From Endotrypanum monterogeii (lineage: Eukaryota; Euglenozoa; Kinetoplastea; Trypanosomatida; Trypanosomatidae), in assembly GCA_000333855.2 (NCBI GenBank), contig CM007320.1, positions 102,620 through 166,619 on the forward strand: a stretch of 64,000 nt of DNA, read 5' to 3'. The notes under the pieces are model-generated. The model searched no databases. It worked only from the letters and a program-made list of their open reading frames with translations, and was not told the origin of the DNA. Of this stretch, positions 20,691-30,593 are shown piece after piece. The first letter of the stretch is position 1. The number at the start of each line of letters is the position of its first letter. A program made the translations under genes and the position numbers.

Positions 20691-22119
20691 TTCGGTGATT
20701 TCCAGTGCCGCTGTGGTTAGGACGCGCCCCCTGCGCATCGTGCATATCTGTGCCCTTAGCAGCCGCGCCTCCTCGCGCTTCGCCATGGTTGCTAGATGCT
20801 GCCACGCTACTGCTCACGGCAGGCGATAGTGTCTCCTCCCGATGAGACCTTGTCATCGGCGCATCCACTCCACTAACGGAGATTGAAGATGTGCGATTGG
20901 GGGCAGTGGTACTGGTAAGAGGCGGGGCTGCAGGTGCAGCTCGTCCAAGGGTTTGACGAGGCATCAATTCGGGTGGCATTCGGCGGTATGGTGGGACTGC
21001 GGCGTCAGCTGATGTGTAGAGAGAAGATGAGTTGTACGGAATCGCTGCAGCCGTAGGTGGGCTAACGACGGGCGGCTGGCGGCTTTGCGGCTGTGGTTGC
21101 TGGGACAGTGGTGGCTGTTGTGTGTCAAGCGAAGTAAGGCCACTCGAAAAGGAAGTCTGCACCGTGCCGCTGGCCATAGATACGTCCACTCTGGATTTCT
21201 GTCCTGCATCAGCCCAATTCGGCCGCAAGGTTGACGTAGGCAACTTGTTTACTGTAGTGGAGGAAGTTAGGAGGGGGTTCGCACGGCGGCCCAGCGTGCT
21301 CGTGTGCGAGGAAGTGCGACTGTGAGCTGCTCCGCCACTGGTAGATTGAAGAGAAGTGTTGTGTGGATCCCACGGCTGGGCCATCGAAGACTCTAAGGAG
21401 CGGCTGGTGCTTGCCACCGCGCTGCCGCCGCCCGCCCCGACAGTTTGCCGTCCTGTCTGCTCAGAGGGTGGGGTACAGGCACGCGAACCTTCCAATATGC
21501 TAGAGCCCCCGCGCTGCTGAAGGCCTTGCTCGCTGTATACGCTCGCCGGGGCAGAGCCGATGTGTCCTAAAGATGCTTCCCTCCCGCCGTCCGCTGGGGA
21601 AGAAGAAAAGAGTGGCGAGGGTTGGGGTTTTCTTGGAATGTTGCCACAACCACCGGCGGTGGTCTTGTTGCCAAAGAGTGGTGCTGTGGCGTTCATGGGA
21701 GCAAAAACACCGGCGGCGCCGTCACTAGAGGAGAAATGAAAACTCGGGTCGTCAGCTGTGGGGGGGCGCGTCTGTCGGATCAGACGCTCAAGAGCATTAA
21801 AACGATAATTTATCTGCTGCATCCACTCCGTCGCAGTATTAAGCTGCACCTGAATGGCCTGCTGCTGATGGTAAACTAACCGAAGCAGCATCCGATCCTG
21901 CTGTTTTAATGCCTCATCCTCCGCAACAGGGCCCCCAGTCGCATCGACGCGCGCGCCAGCTACGCCACCTTCGCCAACGTCTGCGTTTAATGTTGACCTG
22001 CCAACGTAAGAAAACATACCTGTGGCACTGCTAGTGGGCACTGAGTCCATGAACGGGTCGACAACTCCGCGTCGAAGGTAAACAGATTCGAGGCCACTGC
22101 CCACGCCTCCGGGAAACAT
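20530..22119 (-). CDS. Ser/Pro/Gln-rich hypothetical protein, tandem copy 1 (529 aa)
   Basis: I do not recognise this protein. Residues 1-60 are Gly/Val/Ser-rich. About 68-118 is the only clearly folded-looking part, a helix-rich stretch (QQDRMLLRLVYHQQQAIQ then INYRFNALERLIRQ) that may form a coiled coil or oligomerisation helix. The remaining 400 residues are low complexity (Ser, Thr, Pro, Gln, Ala) with no transmembrane segment. The protein ends in an aromatic/basic tail (YGSYESRMYMKNVGLL) that looks conserved, because it is intact in the second copy. ATG at 22119. A second copy begins immediately upstream and is mostly lost in an assembly gap. A scaffold or phospho-regulated role is conceivable, but no function can be given. 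Confidence 0.82.
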   Translation of the reverse strand: MFPGGVGSGLESVYLRRGVVDPFMDSVPTSSATGMFSYVGRSTLNADVGEGGVAGARVDATGGPVAEDEALKQQDRMLLRLVYHQQQAIQVQLNTATEWMQQINYRFNALERLIRQTRPPTADDPSFHFSSSDGAAGVFAPMNATAPLFGNKTTAGGCGNIPRKPQPSPLFSSSPADGGREASLGHIGSAPASVYSEQGLQQRGGSSILEGSRACTPPSEQTGRQTVGAGGGSAVASTSRSLESSMAQPWDPHNTSLQSTSGGAAHSRTSSHTSTLGRRANPLLTSSTTVNKLPTSTLRPNWADAGQKSRVDVSMASGTVQTSFSSGLTSLDTQQPPLSQQPQPQSRQPPVVSPPTAAAIPYNSSSLYTSADAAVPPYRRMPPELMPRQTLGRAAPAAPPLTSTTAPNRTSSISVSGVDAPMTRSHREETLSPAVSSSVAASSNHGEARGGAAAKGTDMHDAQGARPNHSGTGNHRKSGAFADPESVASGATPVYDGGARVPSAVNDDSLSDGYGSYESRMYMKNVGLL

Positions 22120-22478
22120 CGAGCGGTCTCACCCCTTCGACTTTGCAGCCGAATATATGATGATGATCGATCGGAGTTGACCAGCACAAAAAAAAAAAAG
22201 TCTGCTTGTCTTGGTAGAAGCGGGGGCTGGAGGAGGAAGGGGGGAAAGCTCCGTACGGAAAAGGCGTGACGATGCTCCAGAGAAAACGCAGAGGAGGAGA
22301 ATACTTGACAGGACAGGCGGAGTCGAGCGATGGGGGAAAATATGAAGCAGCGGTAGCACACTATGAGCCCAATGTCCACACCCTAAGACATAAAAATAAA
22401 AAAATAAAGACGAACAAAGTCCTTTGATGCGAAATCTAGTCCGCAAGTGCTCGCATGTGCATATATATATATATATAG
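22120..22478. other. 5' region of the Ser-rich gene, copy 1
   Basis: Contains an A-run at 22188-22199 (a pyrimidine tract in the transcript), suited to drive trans-splicing of the 529-aa gene. It also contains the 65-bp repeat B at 22392-22456 and ends in an (AT)n run at 22459-22477. Confidence 0.6.
22392..22456. repeat. Repeat B, copy 1 (65 bp)
   Basis: Identical by direct comparison to 22728-22792, which begins right after the N gap. In the unit this segment lies at the far 5' end, so its second appearance marks the end of copy 2. Confidence 0.93.
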
Positions 22479-22717
22479 GGGACTGATGGAAAACCCCTGG
22501 AGGATGAAAGGAAGACGCCTCCACCGGGATGGATACCCCGCCCCATGGCCCGACCACTATAACAGCCCCACATTCTTCATATACATGCGAGACTCATAAC
22601 TTCCATAGCCATCACTGAGCGAGTCATCATTCACCGCAGAAGGTACGCGCGCTCCCCCATCGTACACGCGAGTGGCTCCACTTGCTACGCTTTCGGGATC
22701 GGCGAAGGCGCCGGATT
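22479..22717. repeat. Repeat A, copy 2 (239 bp)
   Basis: Same orientation as 20452-20690, displaced by 2027 bp, with two base differences. It is truncated on the right by the N gap, where copy 1 continues for about 1.7 kb before repeat B. Confidence 0.95.
22557..22717 (-). CDS. Partial second copy of the Ser-rich protein (C-terminal 53 aa)
   Basis: This encodes the last 53 residues of the protein at 20530-22119 in the same frame and stops at the same codon. One of the two base changes alters a Pro to Arg (ATPVYDG becomes ATRVYDG); the other is silent in a Ser codon. The reading frame is open up to the gap, so the copy may be a complete functional gene in the real chromosome. The 5' part is missing only because the assembly inserts ten Ns. 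The alternative is that this piece is a misplaced contig end of a second allele. Confidence 0.75.
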
Positions 22718-22727
22718 NNNNNNNNNN
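22718..22727. other. Assembly gap (10 N)
   Basis: Ten Ns join the two partial repeat copies. In copy 1 the equivalent interval (20691-22391) is 1701 bp, so the placeholder probably understates the true gap. Confidence 1.
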
Positions 22728-22787
22728 AAAAATAAAAAAATAAAGACGAACAAAGTCCTTTGATGCGAAATCTAGTCCGCAAGTGCT

Positions 22788-22792
<5 letters not shown>
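22728..22792. repeat. Repeat B, copy 2 (65 bp)
   Basis: Identical to 22392-22456 and followed by another (AT)n run (22791-22826), after which the sequence becomes unique. It is the 5' end of the second tandem unit. Confidence 0.93.
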
Positions 22793-22829
<37 letters not shown>

Positions 22830-24290
22830 TCCTGGTTAGGTTGACCCTGGGGCACAGGCACAGTCAAGCAGCGAGAGATGCGTGAGGGAAACAGACGAGC
22901 AAAGAAGAAAGAAAAAAAAAGGGAGGGAGGAAGAGTGAAAAAAAAAAAGATCAAACAAGAAATGGTTCTAAACATACAATAGTTTACCGTACATGTACAC
23001 GGGAAATGACCGGAAAACAAACGAAAAAACATAAACAAGTCGAAGAGCGAGAAAAAAAAAGAGGACCACAAGCGGACGGCCGTGTGCAGGCCCTTTGACT
23101 CATGAACGTAACTAGGGAAAGGGTCTATATGCTGCCCCTTCCTCTCTTCCTGATTTATGATGTGGCTGTGAGGGCACGCACGCTTGAGGCGTACGGTTTT
23201 TTTTATTTTTGTACGCCGGTGGAGGTATAGCGCAGTAGTGTGCGCGTCTTTTCTGTTTTGTGCGAGATATATTAGACGATACCTGAGAAACAGTAACGCA
23301 CAGACAGAACGCAACCTCTGCGCCGCTGTCGCTTCGCTGAGGTCAGTGCCGTGGAGAGTGGGAAAAAAAAACGTGTGGGGTGCACATTTCAGTGCGTCAT
23401 TAGTTTTGATGTTTTTAAGATTTTATTCAATGCGCCGAATGATGCACATAGATGCATAGGTGATGAGGTTATGGTGTCGAGAGTGGAGGACCGCAAAAGA
23501 AAGGAGGATGCATGATTGAGATGTCGGCAGAACAGAGTCCCGTGATCAACAGCGGGTTCACAAAAAAAAAAAGGCGGTGGCTGTAACGCTTCACGGTGCG
23601 CCTACTCGAGTAGTCACTCCGCATTTACTGCACTCGATTAATAACTGGAAATATATATATATATATATTTTTGCTTGAGGACAACACTCAAGGCGCTCGG
23701 CGACATAATGCGTATGCGATGATAAATGCACGCAGTGTAGTCGCATGCCTCACCGCTATCTGCAAATGTTCTCACTCGCTTCGCGTCTCAAATCTACTTC
23801 TATTTGAGACACTAAAACAATAATAATAATTGGAAAGGATGGCAATGACTGCGAGCAAACAGAGTCACCACTGATGACAGCGATAGACGAGGAGAGGAAT
23901 GAAGAAAAGTGAAAATACTTGGCGTAAAACGAAGAGGGAGAAAGACATGCCCTCTCCAGTAGAAACCAGCGGCCTCAGAGGTCTCAAAGCAGCACCTCGC
24001 CTGGGGTAGCGTTAGTGAGAAAGCGTAGAAAAGAAAAAAAAAGGACAATGGACGGGGCCGAAAAAGAATCCATGACAAACGCGTGTCACACAAAGATCCA
24101 GAGTACAGTACCACTCGTTGGTCAGCTGGCCAACACCACTAAGGTACGTCTTGTAAAAGAAAGTCAGTGCGCAAGCAAGTCGAAGCAATCGCAACTCACA
24201 ACAACACTCGACCAGCTGACACACACACACACACGCACACACACACAAATATATGTATACATGAATGTATATGTGTATGCCCCACAACAC
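22793..24290. other. Intergenic, downstream of VPS45
   Basis: (AT)n to 22826 and at 23650-23668, A-runs at 22913-22920, 22939-22948 and 23562-23571, and (AC)n at 24220-24248. A 180-codon minus frame here consists of poly-pyrimidine-derived residues (runs of Phe, Ser and Leu) and is not called. Confidence 0.55.
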
Positions 24291-26144
24291 TTACGAGGGA
24301 AGTGAACGAATGAACTCCTTGCTGTTCAGCATCGACGTGGTGATGAGAGAAACGTGCGCCTCTATCTTAGCGGTGTACGGCTCCGCCGTTGGGCCTGTAA
24401 CGCCATCCGTACCAAACTTACGGGATACCTGCTTACCAAGGTTCATCAATGTCTCCTGGTTGTTGTCCACGCTGCCTTCATTTATCTGTGACAATACCAT
24501 CGCTTCGGAAAAGGTGTAACCACCAATAAAAACAACGATGATGTCCTTGGCACGCACGAAAGGCGCCTGACTCAGGGGAATGGGACACCCGAGCACCTCC
24601 TGTACAGGATATCTATCCACCGCCAGCGTCCCGTTGTAGACACGGTTAACAAGTTTTTTGATGAGCGGTACGTGCTGCGTCAGAACATTTTGCACATCTT
24701 TGCCGAACTGGCCAACTGCTTTTGCAACTGCCTTGAACATTTGCGCCGTGGAAGAGCGGAATATCTCGTGCTGCCGCTGGTCCTGCCCAGCATACTCCAT
24801 GAGGCGGTCGATCAGCTGGACTTTCTCCTGCGCGCACTGACGCTGCAGGAGCTCCTGTTTTAGTTGCGTAATAATGTTACCGGCCATTTTTTCGTAGCGG
24901 AGATGATACAACATGACAATGCGCAGCGCATCGTCGACATCCGTATTGGGATCCTGCACCACCTCAAGCACGAGGCGGCTGTGTTCTGTGACGTTGTTGT
25001 TAGAAATGATGTCCTGCTCTAGTACAGAGAGTCGAGTGAGGTTGCGGCCGTTGATTTCGGCGACGAGCTCACTTGTGATGGCACAGTGTCGCGTCACCTG
25101 GACAGATTGTTTGCGAGCCGCAGGAAAAAGAGTCATAAAATTTTTAATATCATCCAGGGAAACAGTGCTACGGTCGAATTGATTCATTTCTTTGTATGTT
25201 TTCACCATCTCACCAACCGCCACGCAGACCTGACCCCAGTCACTGTAGCGATGTTTCAAAAAAAAGGTGTCTGACTGTGGCGTGAGGATGTGCACGCGCT
25301 CCTCCGGCTTCGCGTCCGGGTCGTCAATGACAACTTCATTACCGCGCTGAAATCCTATCAGCTCATGAATCATTGCCTCATACGTCCACGGCATCAACAA
25401 AGGGGTGACAGGATCGTCCCTTCGGTCCACGATCACCAGCACACTTTCCGTGGCCTTGAGATCGGGAAATGTAGCGTGAACGTTCTTCATGCGCGCCGCT
25501 ACCTCCGATGCAAGCTTCTCCGAAACACGACTTCCCTCGCGGTATCGAATGACCGGCCGGCGATTAGTGGACAGAAGCATGCTAATGACGCCCTCCGACA
25601 TCCGCTCTAGAGACTTGGGATCCCACTGACCGTAAGTGACAGGGTTCACAACCGGGCTTGAGCTCTTGGAGAGTGGCGATGGCTTCAATTGCGTCAAGCA
25701 TACCCACTCCGTGATGGGGATAGAGTCCACGTACAGCTCCTCCACGTGCGCGACCAGATTAAGCACATCTGCGTTGGCCAGAGATTGCAGAAGTGTAGAG
25801 TCCAGCATGTAGGTAATGTAGATGTCGTAGGAGGCGAAGTTTCCCTCAGCCAGCTCCTGATACACGGATGCCAGAGATGCTGCCGAGGGGCGACACACAA
25901 TAACACACGAGAAGTGCTTCATCGGGTAGCGTCCCTGATTCGCTAGCATATCAACTAGGACGATGTTGTGTTGGAGCAGCTGGTGCTGGAAGTAGGCAAC
26001 AGAAAGAATTTCGCGAGTCGCATCATCGCAGAGGAGCACCTTGAGGCCCTCCGTGGCACCAAACGCCTTGTCTAAGTAGCACCCCACTTGCTCAAAGCAG
26101 TTACGGCGGCCGCGGTTCGCCTTCACGGAGGATAATGCAGACAT
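24291..26144 (-). CDS. VPS45: VPS45-like Sec1/Munc18 (SM) protein (617 aa)
   Basis: SM proteins clasp syntaxin-type SNAREs and license vesicle fusion; VPS45 acts at the trans-Golgi/endosome with Tlg2/syntaxin-16-type partners. The whole length fits the Sec1 fold. The N-terminal domain has KVLLCDDATREILSVAYFQ. The central motif VIVDRRDDPVTPLLMPWTYE (about 237-256) is the SM signature in its VPS45 form. Near the C-terminus IIVVFIGGYTFSEA (about 535-548) is the conserved domain-3b strand. VPS45 is preferred over SLY1, VPS33 or SEC1 for these two motifs and for the compact 617-aa size. The frame extends 21 codons upstream only to a GTG through a pyrimidine-rich (Phe-coding) splice tract, so ATG 26144 is the start, with an AG at about 26160 after a long pyrimidine run. 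Confidence 0.93.
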   Translation of the reverse strand: MSALSSVKANRGRRNCFEQVGCYLDKAFGATEGLKVLLCDDATREILSVAYFQHQLLQHNIVLVDMLANQGRYPMKHFSCVIVCRPSAASLASVYQELAEGNFASYDIYITYMLDSTLLQSLANADVLNLVAHVEELYVDSIPITEWVCLTQLKPSPLSKSSSPVVNPVTYGQWDPKSLERMSEGVISMLLSTNRRPVIRYREGSRVSEKLASEVAARMKNVHATFPDLKATESVLVIVDRRDDPVTPLLMPWTYEAMIHELIGFQRGNEVVIDDPDAKPEERVHILTPQSDTFFLKHRYSDWGQVCVAVGEMVKTYKEMNQFDRSTVSLDDIKNFMTLFPAARKQSVQVTRHCAITSELVAEINGRNLTRLSVLEQDIISNNNVTEHSRLVLEVVQDPNTDVDDALRIVMLYHLRYEKMAGNIITQLKQELLQRQCAQEKVQLIDRLMEYAGQDQRQHEIFRSSTAQMFKAVAKAVGQFGKDVQNVLTQHVPLIKKLVNRVYNGTLAVDRYPVQEVLGCPIPLSQAPFVRAKDIIVVFIGGYTFSEAMVLSQINEGSVDNNQETLMNLGKQVSRKFGTDGVTGPTAEPYTAKIEAHVSLITTSMLNSKEFIRSLPS

Positions 26145-26498
26145 GCTGTTGGCGTGCCGCTCGAGATGGATACGATAACCAAAAAAAAAAAAGTCAAGAG
26201 TGCACACCTGGACGGGGAGTCAGTGCCGTGCACTGAAAATGGAGGAAAGAAAAGGGAAACCAGAAAGAAGCACGACGTAAGGAGAAGCAGGGTGGTACCA
26301 CCTTGTCGATCACGCCAAATGACCACATCAGCAGAAATATACGCAAATGTATGAACGTATATGCATAATAGTTATTATTCACATATACGTGTATAGGCAA
26401 TAGAGCCATCGACGAGCGACATCAACCACCACCAAAAAAAAAATAATAATAATAATAAGAGCGTAAAAGAGGAGGGAAAGAGAGTATAGGGAGTGGAA

Positions 26499-26538
<40 letters not shown>

Positions 26539-26867
26539 TATGGTGGTACTGGACCACCGACACCCTCGATGCCCAGCAATCGAAAGCGCAGCAAAGCGCA
26601 AATGAGTGGCAAAGGACAGATTACGCAAAGGGGCAACGGCATACAGCATGGGTAATCAACATTCGCAAATATACCACTGGCAACACAAAAGTGTTGAGCG
26701 CATCGATTCGACCTTTGTTCTGCCAGTAGCTCCCAAAAGTTGAGAGCTCCATGTAAAAAAGTATTTTTTAGTGTGTTTCACCTCTTCAGGTTAACCGTTT
26801 TATTTAAAACTGCTCAAAGCCAAAATCACTGTTTTGTGAGGGAGGTGAGTAAGTGTCTGTACCTGTG

Positions 26868-26902
<35 letters not shown>

Positions 26903-27343
26903 TCATGAGAAGAAAACACACGCGAGAGAGGGGCGGGGGGGAGGAAGAAAGTGTATTCCCTGCCTGCCATTTCCACCGAAGCCATGGCAGGTAGAGGAGG
27001 CATGCACTCTGACAGGATGTACAACATGACAAGTGACATACGCTATACGCAGTGCATCGAATACCAAGAGAGGAATAACCGCCAAGAACAGGCGACCGCA
27101 GCGTGTTGGTCAAATGCCTTTTGTTTGACGTTATGGAACATTCAAATGTCAGTGTCAGTCAGTAAGGTTTTCACAAACACACACACACACACACATACGC
27201 GCGCAGGCACGCAAGGAGGGGATTAGGGTATAAATATACATGATACTGTGCAACTAATCCAGTCCACAAACAGAAACATACACACACAAGCGCGCGCGAG
27301 GGAAGCTGGAAGAGGAGCGGGGAAAGTCCTCGCTCGCGTCACC
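26145..27343. other. Intergenic with AT and GT microsatellites
   Basis: (A)12 at 26180-26191 is the pyrimidine tract for VPS45 splicing. (AT)n at 26507-26537, (GT)n at 26871-26901 and (AC)n at 27177-27195. No supported gene. Confidence 0.6.
26871..26901. repeat. (GT)n microsatellite
   Basis: About 15 uninterrupted GT units upstream of VPS45. Comparable GT/CA runs lie at 14501-14531, 32121-32157, 36692-36718 and 39343-39371, all intergenic. Confidence 0.85.
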
Positions 27344-28663
27344 CTAAGCAGCTGCTTTTGTCGCTGCCTCGAGACGGGGGCGCTTGTGTGTCTGTTCACT
27401 GCCCTCGTCATGCCCCTCCGAGGAGGCTACTACTAGTTTAGCCGTGAGCGGCGGCTTCTCAGAGTGCAGCTCCATCTTGTATGCACAGGATTCTACAAGG
27501 GTCTTCTCCTCCTCAGTGAGGTGGAAAAAATCGTAGCAATCGGCGTAGCTGCGCAAGTCGAGCTGAACCCTCTCCATATGCGGCTTGAGGGCCTCCACCA
27601 CCGGAAAGGCACGGGTGAGGTGATACTTGAAGTTGTTGAACAGGGAGCGGTAGCGCACCGAGTAAAAGTAGAGCTCCTTCATGATGGACATGGCGTGCCC
27701 CGCGGCGTCCTGCCCCGACTCAATCCCTCCACTCTGGGCGGTGGAAGAACAAGTATCCCCAACGTCCCGGTGGAAGCACCGCGCGTCCTCCAGCGCGGCG
27801 CGAGCAATCATGGCTCCATCAAAACCGTAGAGTGCACACTTTTCCTGCCCATCCTTACGGGACAAGACAGACCCGTTCAGTACAAATGAAATACCCTTGA
27901 AGGCGGTGTCGGCCTTGCACGTGCTTACCACTGTTGCCGCACGCTCGTACAATGGAGCCTGCTCAGAACGGTCATCCGGTGTTCGGGCGTGAAGAGTGAT
28001 GGCGTGCAAGACAGGTCTTGTGGGTGTATGCCGCGCCGCCTTCAACATCGCGCGCAGCATCTCCACAGTGTCCTCAGCGGTGTCCTTGAGGCGTGTTTTG
28101 AGGCTAACGGCGACGCGCCTACCGCCCCGTGCTGCAACACACGTGTCGCTGTTCACAGCGTCATACACGGCCCGCAAGATCGCACCACCCACCCCTGGCC
28201 GCCGCATCAGCGCGGCGCCGAAGCCGTTGTGCACACTGAATTTCTTGGGACATCCCATGTTGATGTCAATACCGTCGATATCGCTGCTGCACACAAGCGC
28301 CGCAGCCGCACCTATTGCAGGGTCTGCCACACCAAGCTGAAGCACAATGCAAGGAGCACTAGGATGCTCTAGAGTGCCCTCAGTGCACTTGATGGCGTCT
28401 CGCGCAGGAGTACTCAGCACGACCGAACGCTTGTACGCTTTTTTAAAGGCGTCGTAGGAGACATATTCGGCCATCGGTGTGTCCACCGTAGGGTAGTGCA
28501 CCACCTCGCGTTGGCAAGTCGCAAGCTTTGCAGCCACTATCTCCTCTGTGAAGACGACGTCAGCACCGTGCGCACTGCACAGAGCGCGAAATCCAGGACT
28601 GCACACGCGTACCATCGGCGCCAGTATCGTCTTGTTGTGGAAGAGAGACCCCTCTGCACTCAT
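27344..28663 (-). CDS. DUS2: tRNA-dihydrouridine synthase, DUS2 type (439 aa)
   Basis: An FMN enzyme that reduces uridine (U20 in the DUS2 group) to dihydrouridine in the tRNA D-loop, using NAD(P)H. N-terminal FMN-binding motif LAPMVRV (14-20), then VVFTEEIVAAKL (36-47). The catalytic segment GIDINMGCPKKFSVHNGFGA (131-150) carries the active-site Cys138. A basic strand SLKTRLKDT and the FMN-phosphate region GFDGAMIARAALEDAR follow. The helical C-terminal tRNA-binding domain comes next, with a Lys/Arg-containing tail (HKRPRLEAATKAAA). The TEE and NMGCPK forms favour DUS2 over DUS1 or DUS3. The open frame runs 66 codons further upstream, but an AG right after a pyrimidine tract at about 28680 falls 15 bp before the ATG at 28663, which settles the start. 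Confidence 0.92.
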   Translation of the reverse strand: MSAEGSLFHNKTILAPMVRVCSPGFRALCSAHGADVVFTEEIVAAKLATCQREVVHYPTVDTPMAEYVSYDAFKKAYKRSVVLSTPARDAIKCTEGTLEHPSAPCIVLQLGVADPAIGAAAALVCSSDIDGIDINMGCPKKFSVHNGFGAALMRRPGVGGAILRAVYDAVNSDTCVAARGGRRVAVSLKTRLKDTAEDTVEMLRAMLKAARHTPTRPVLHAITLHARTPDDRSEQAPLYERAATVVSTCKADTAFKGISFVLNGSVLSRKDGQEKCALYGFDGAMIARAALEDARCFHRDVGDTCSSTAQSGGIESGQDAAGHAMSIMKELYFYSVRYRSLFNNFKYHLTRAFPVVEALKPHMERVQLDLRSYADCYDFFHLTEEEKTLVESCAYKMELHSEKPPLTAKLVVASSEGHDEGSEQTHKRPRLEAATKAAA

Positions 28664-30593
28664 TGTTGCGACGCGTCCACTAAAAAAAAAGGGGGGGAAA
28701 GCAACGGCAACCGCAGAGAGGAAAGGGGGGTATTTACCAGTACCCCTGATTCGAAAAGCTGAACCAACTGTCCTTCGAGCGTAATGGATACGTGTTAGCG
28801 ACGCTGTGTAGGCTGAAAAATGTGTGGGGAGGTTGTCATTTTTTTTTCGTGACAAGCACACTTTTTTTTTTTTGGGGGGGGGGTTGGCATGCCGCGCTCA
28901 TCCGTTAGGACAGCGCGAGTAGCGCAAATCACGAGGCCCCACATGTGAGGGAGAAAAGGGTAAATAATCCATGAAACATCCATAATGAGTACCTCTGTAA
29001 AAAATTCCTTCATTGTATGCTGAAAGAGGCGAGCGAGCATCGTGGAGTCGGTCACCCAGACATCTCACGCGACTGGCGCCTTAAGCATTAAAGATTTCCC
29101 AAACCGTCGGTCTAAAAACCAGTGGGTGGAGGGGATTAAGACCGCACTACGGCAAAACCCGAGCAGCAGGGACGCGTTGGTCAGGATAAAACTATCTTTC
29201 CCTGTACGACGTGCGCCCTGTGGGGACAGCTAAGGCGAGAGACGTACATTGTAGATGTTTTTTGCTCTCGTTTCGGCGTTACAGAAAATGTCAATTTTCT
29301 CTTCTTTTGCTTTTTTGATCTTGCATACCTACAGTTTGGGGGAAAGAGAAGGGCGAAAAAGCGAAGAATACAAAAAAATGGAGTGCTTCTTTTTTTTTTT
29401 CCATGCCTCGAGATGCTAGACGTGGCGAGGGGGTGAGAAGGAGGGGCGGAGCAAGAAGTAAAAAGTGCAACTGCTGCTGAACGACAGGTGGACGTTAGTG
29501 CCTCGAATCTCACGAGGTGTCGGAGCAAGCACACAGCAGCTGATACCATCACCCGCGTAGGAACACGAAGCAAAAAAAAAAAGGGGGGCAAGGGGGCCAT
29601 AGATGGATGCTAAGGAAGGGGCGTAGACCCCACAAGAGACTAAATAAAATAAAAATAAAAACTACAAAAAAAGGGGGCGAATGAATCGACAGCGGAGCAT
29701 TCGATGCGTGCAGGAACCCAGCGCTGTATGAAGGGAAAGAAGAAAAACGAAAAAGCACCCCTGGATATCGAAAAGAAACACAACTCAGAAAGGGGATCGT
29801 TAGGGTGGTGGTGGGACAAGAAACGAGATGTGGGGAAGTTATCAACATAGACCGGGAAAAACGACAAAAACGAGTGACAAAAATATATATATCTTTCTTT
29901 TCCAGAGGCGCCTTTCACGTGCTTAAACTCCTTCTCAGAGATGTAACACCACACACTCCTCTCTTCTCTGGGTCACAACAGTCACCGCTACTCCCTCCGG
30001 TCGCCTTGGAGGCCCCTCGTATCCTAATGCTTTTCTTTTTTTCTTTTTCCCCTCATAGACTATTTTGGCCACCTGCGATTTCTTGGGCAAGCAACGGAAA
30101 CCAGGCAGTGGCTGCCTCCCACCTCCCCCCCTCTGTAGCCCCTTTTCACTCCTTTGAGCTCAACGTTTCCCTTCCCTATTTTCAAGTCGGACTAACACAA
30201 GGAAACCGTTGCGACATGTCTGCCCAGGGTAAAAAAAAGGCGAAAAATACTCATAGAGTTCGCATTCCCCTCACGTGTACTTGTTGGAGACGCCTCATCC
30301 TCGCCGCAACGACGTGCTGTCGTTGTGTCCTCTTGAATGCACCACTGTCATCGACGACAGAAGAAGAAAACAAAAAGCAAGGGACCAATGTTTTGTTGTT
30401 TCTTTTTTTTTGATGTTGCTCTTTAGTAGAAGTAAATACGGAAACGAGAAAAAGGGACCTTCCTAAACACACACATACACACACACATATACACACACCG
30501 CACCAACAACGTCACATACGCACCAACACGCGCATGCAGGTAGACTGACCCGCGTCCAAAATAGGTGAGGACATGGGATAGAGTCCTTGTGAC
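28664..30593. other. Intergenic
   Basis: 1.9 kb. The pyrimidine tract plus AG at 28680-28698 serves DUS2. T/G homopolymers at 28861-28883, A-runs near 29571-29582 and (AC)n at 30466-30499. Open frames of 100-200 codons run through pyrimidine-rich DNA and encode Phe/Ser/Pro runs; none is called. Confidence 0.55.
28679..28698 (-). promoter_or_regulatory. Spliced-leader acceptor of DUS2
   Basis: In the transcript sense a run of C then U is followed directly by AG and then a 15-base leader before the ATG at 28663. It is among the cleanest acceptors in the window and decides the start of the gene. Confidence 0.75.

Noticed and set aside
22772..23314. 180-codon minus-strand frame
   Set aside because: Composed of Phe/Ser/Leu and Tyr-Ile runs from pyrimidine and AT tracts; typical chance frame in splice-tract DNA.
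27220..27230. TTAGGG-containing string, telomere-like
   Set aside because: A single unit inside unique DNA, no tandem array.
28664..28861. 66-codon N-terminal extension of DUS2 (and similar extensions of COX5, VPS45, the double carrier and EF-G1)
   Set aside because: Each extension begins at a non-ATG codon or translates the pyrimidine tract upstream of a clear AG acceptor; the first ATG after the AG was used instead.
29044..29105. Weak similarity to 41401-41460 suggesting a shared retroposon fragment
   Set aside because: Hand alignment over about 60 bases with several gaps; the shared core (ACATCTCAC) also occurs by chance elsewhere in similar form, for example near 16205.
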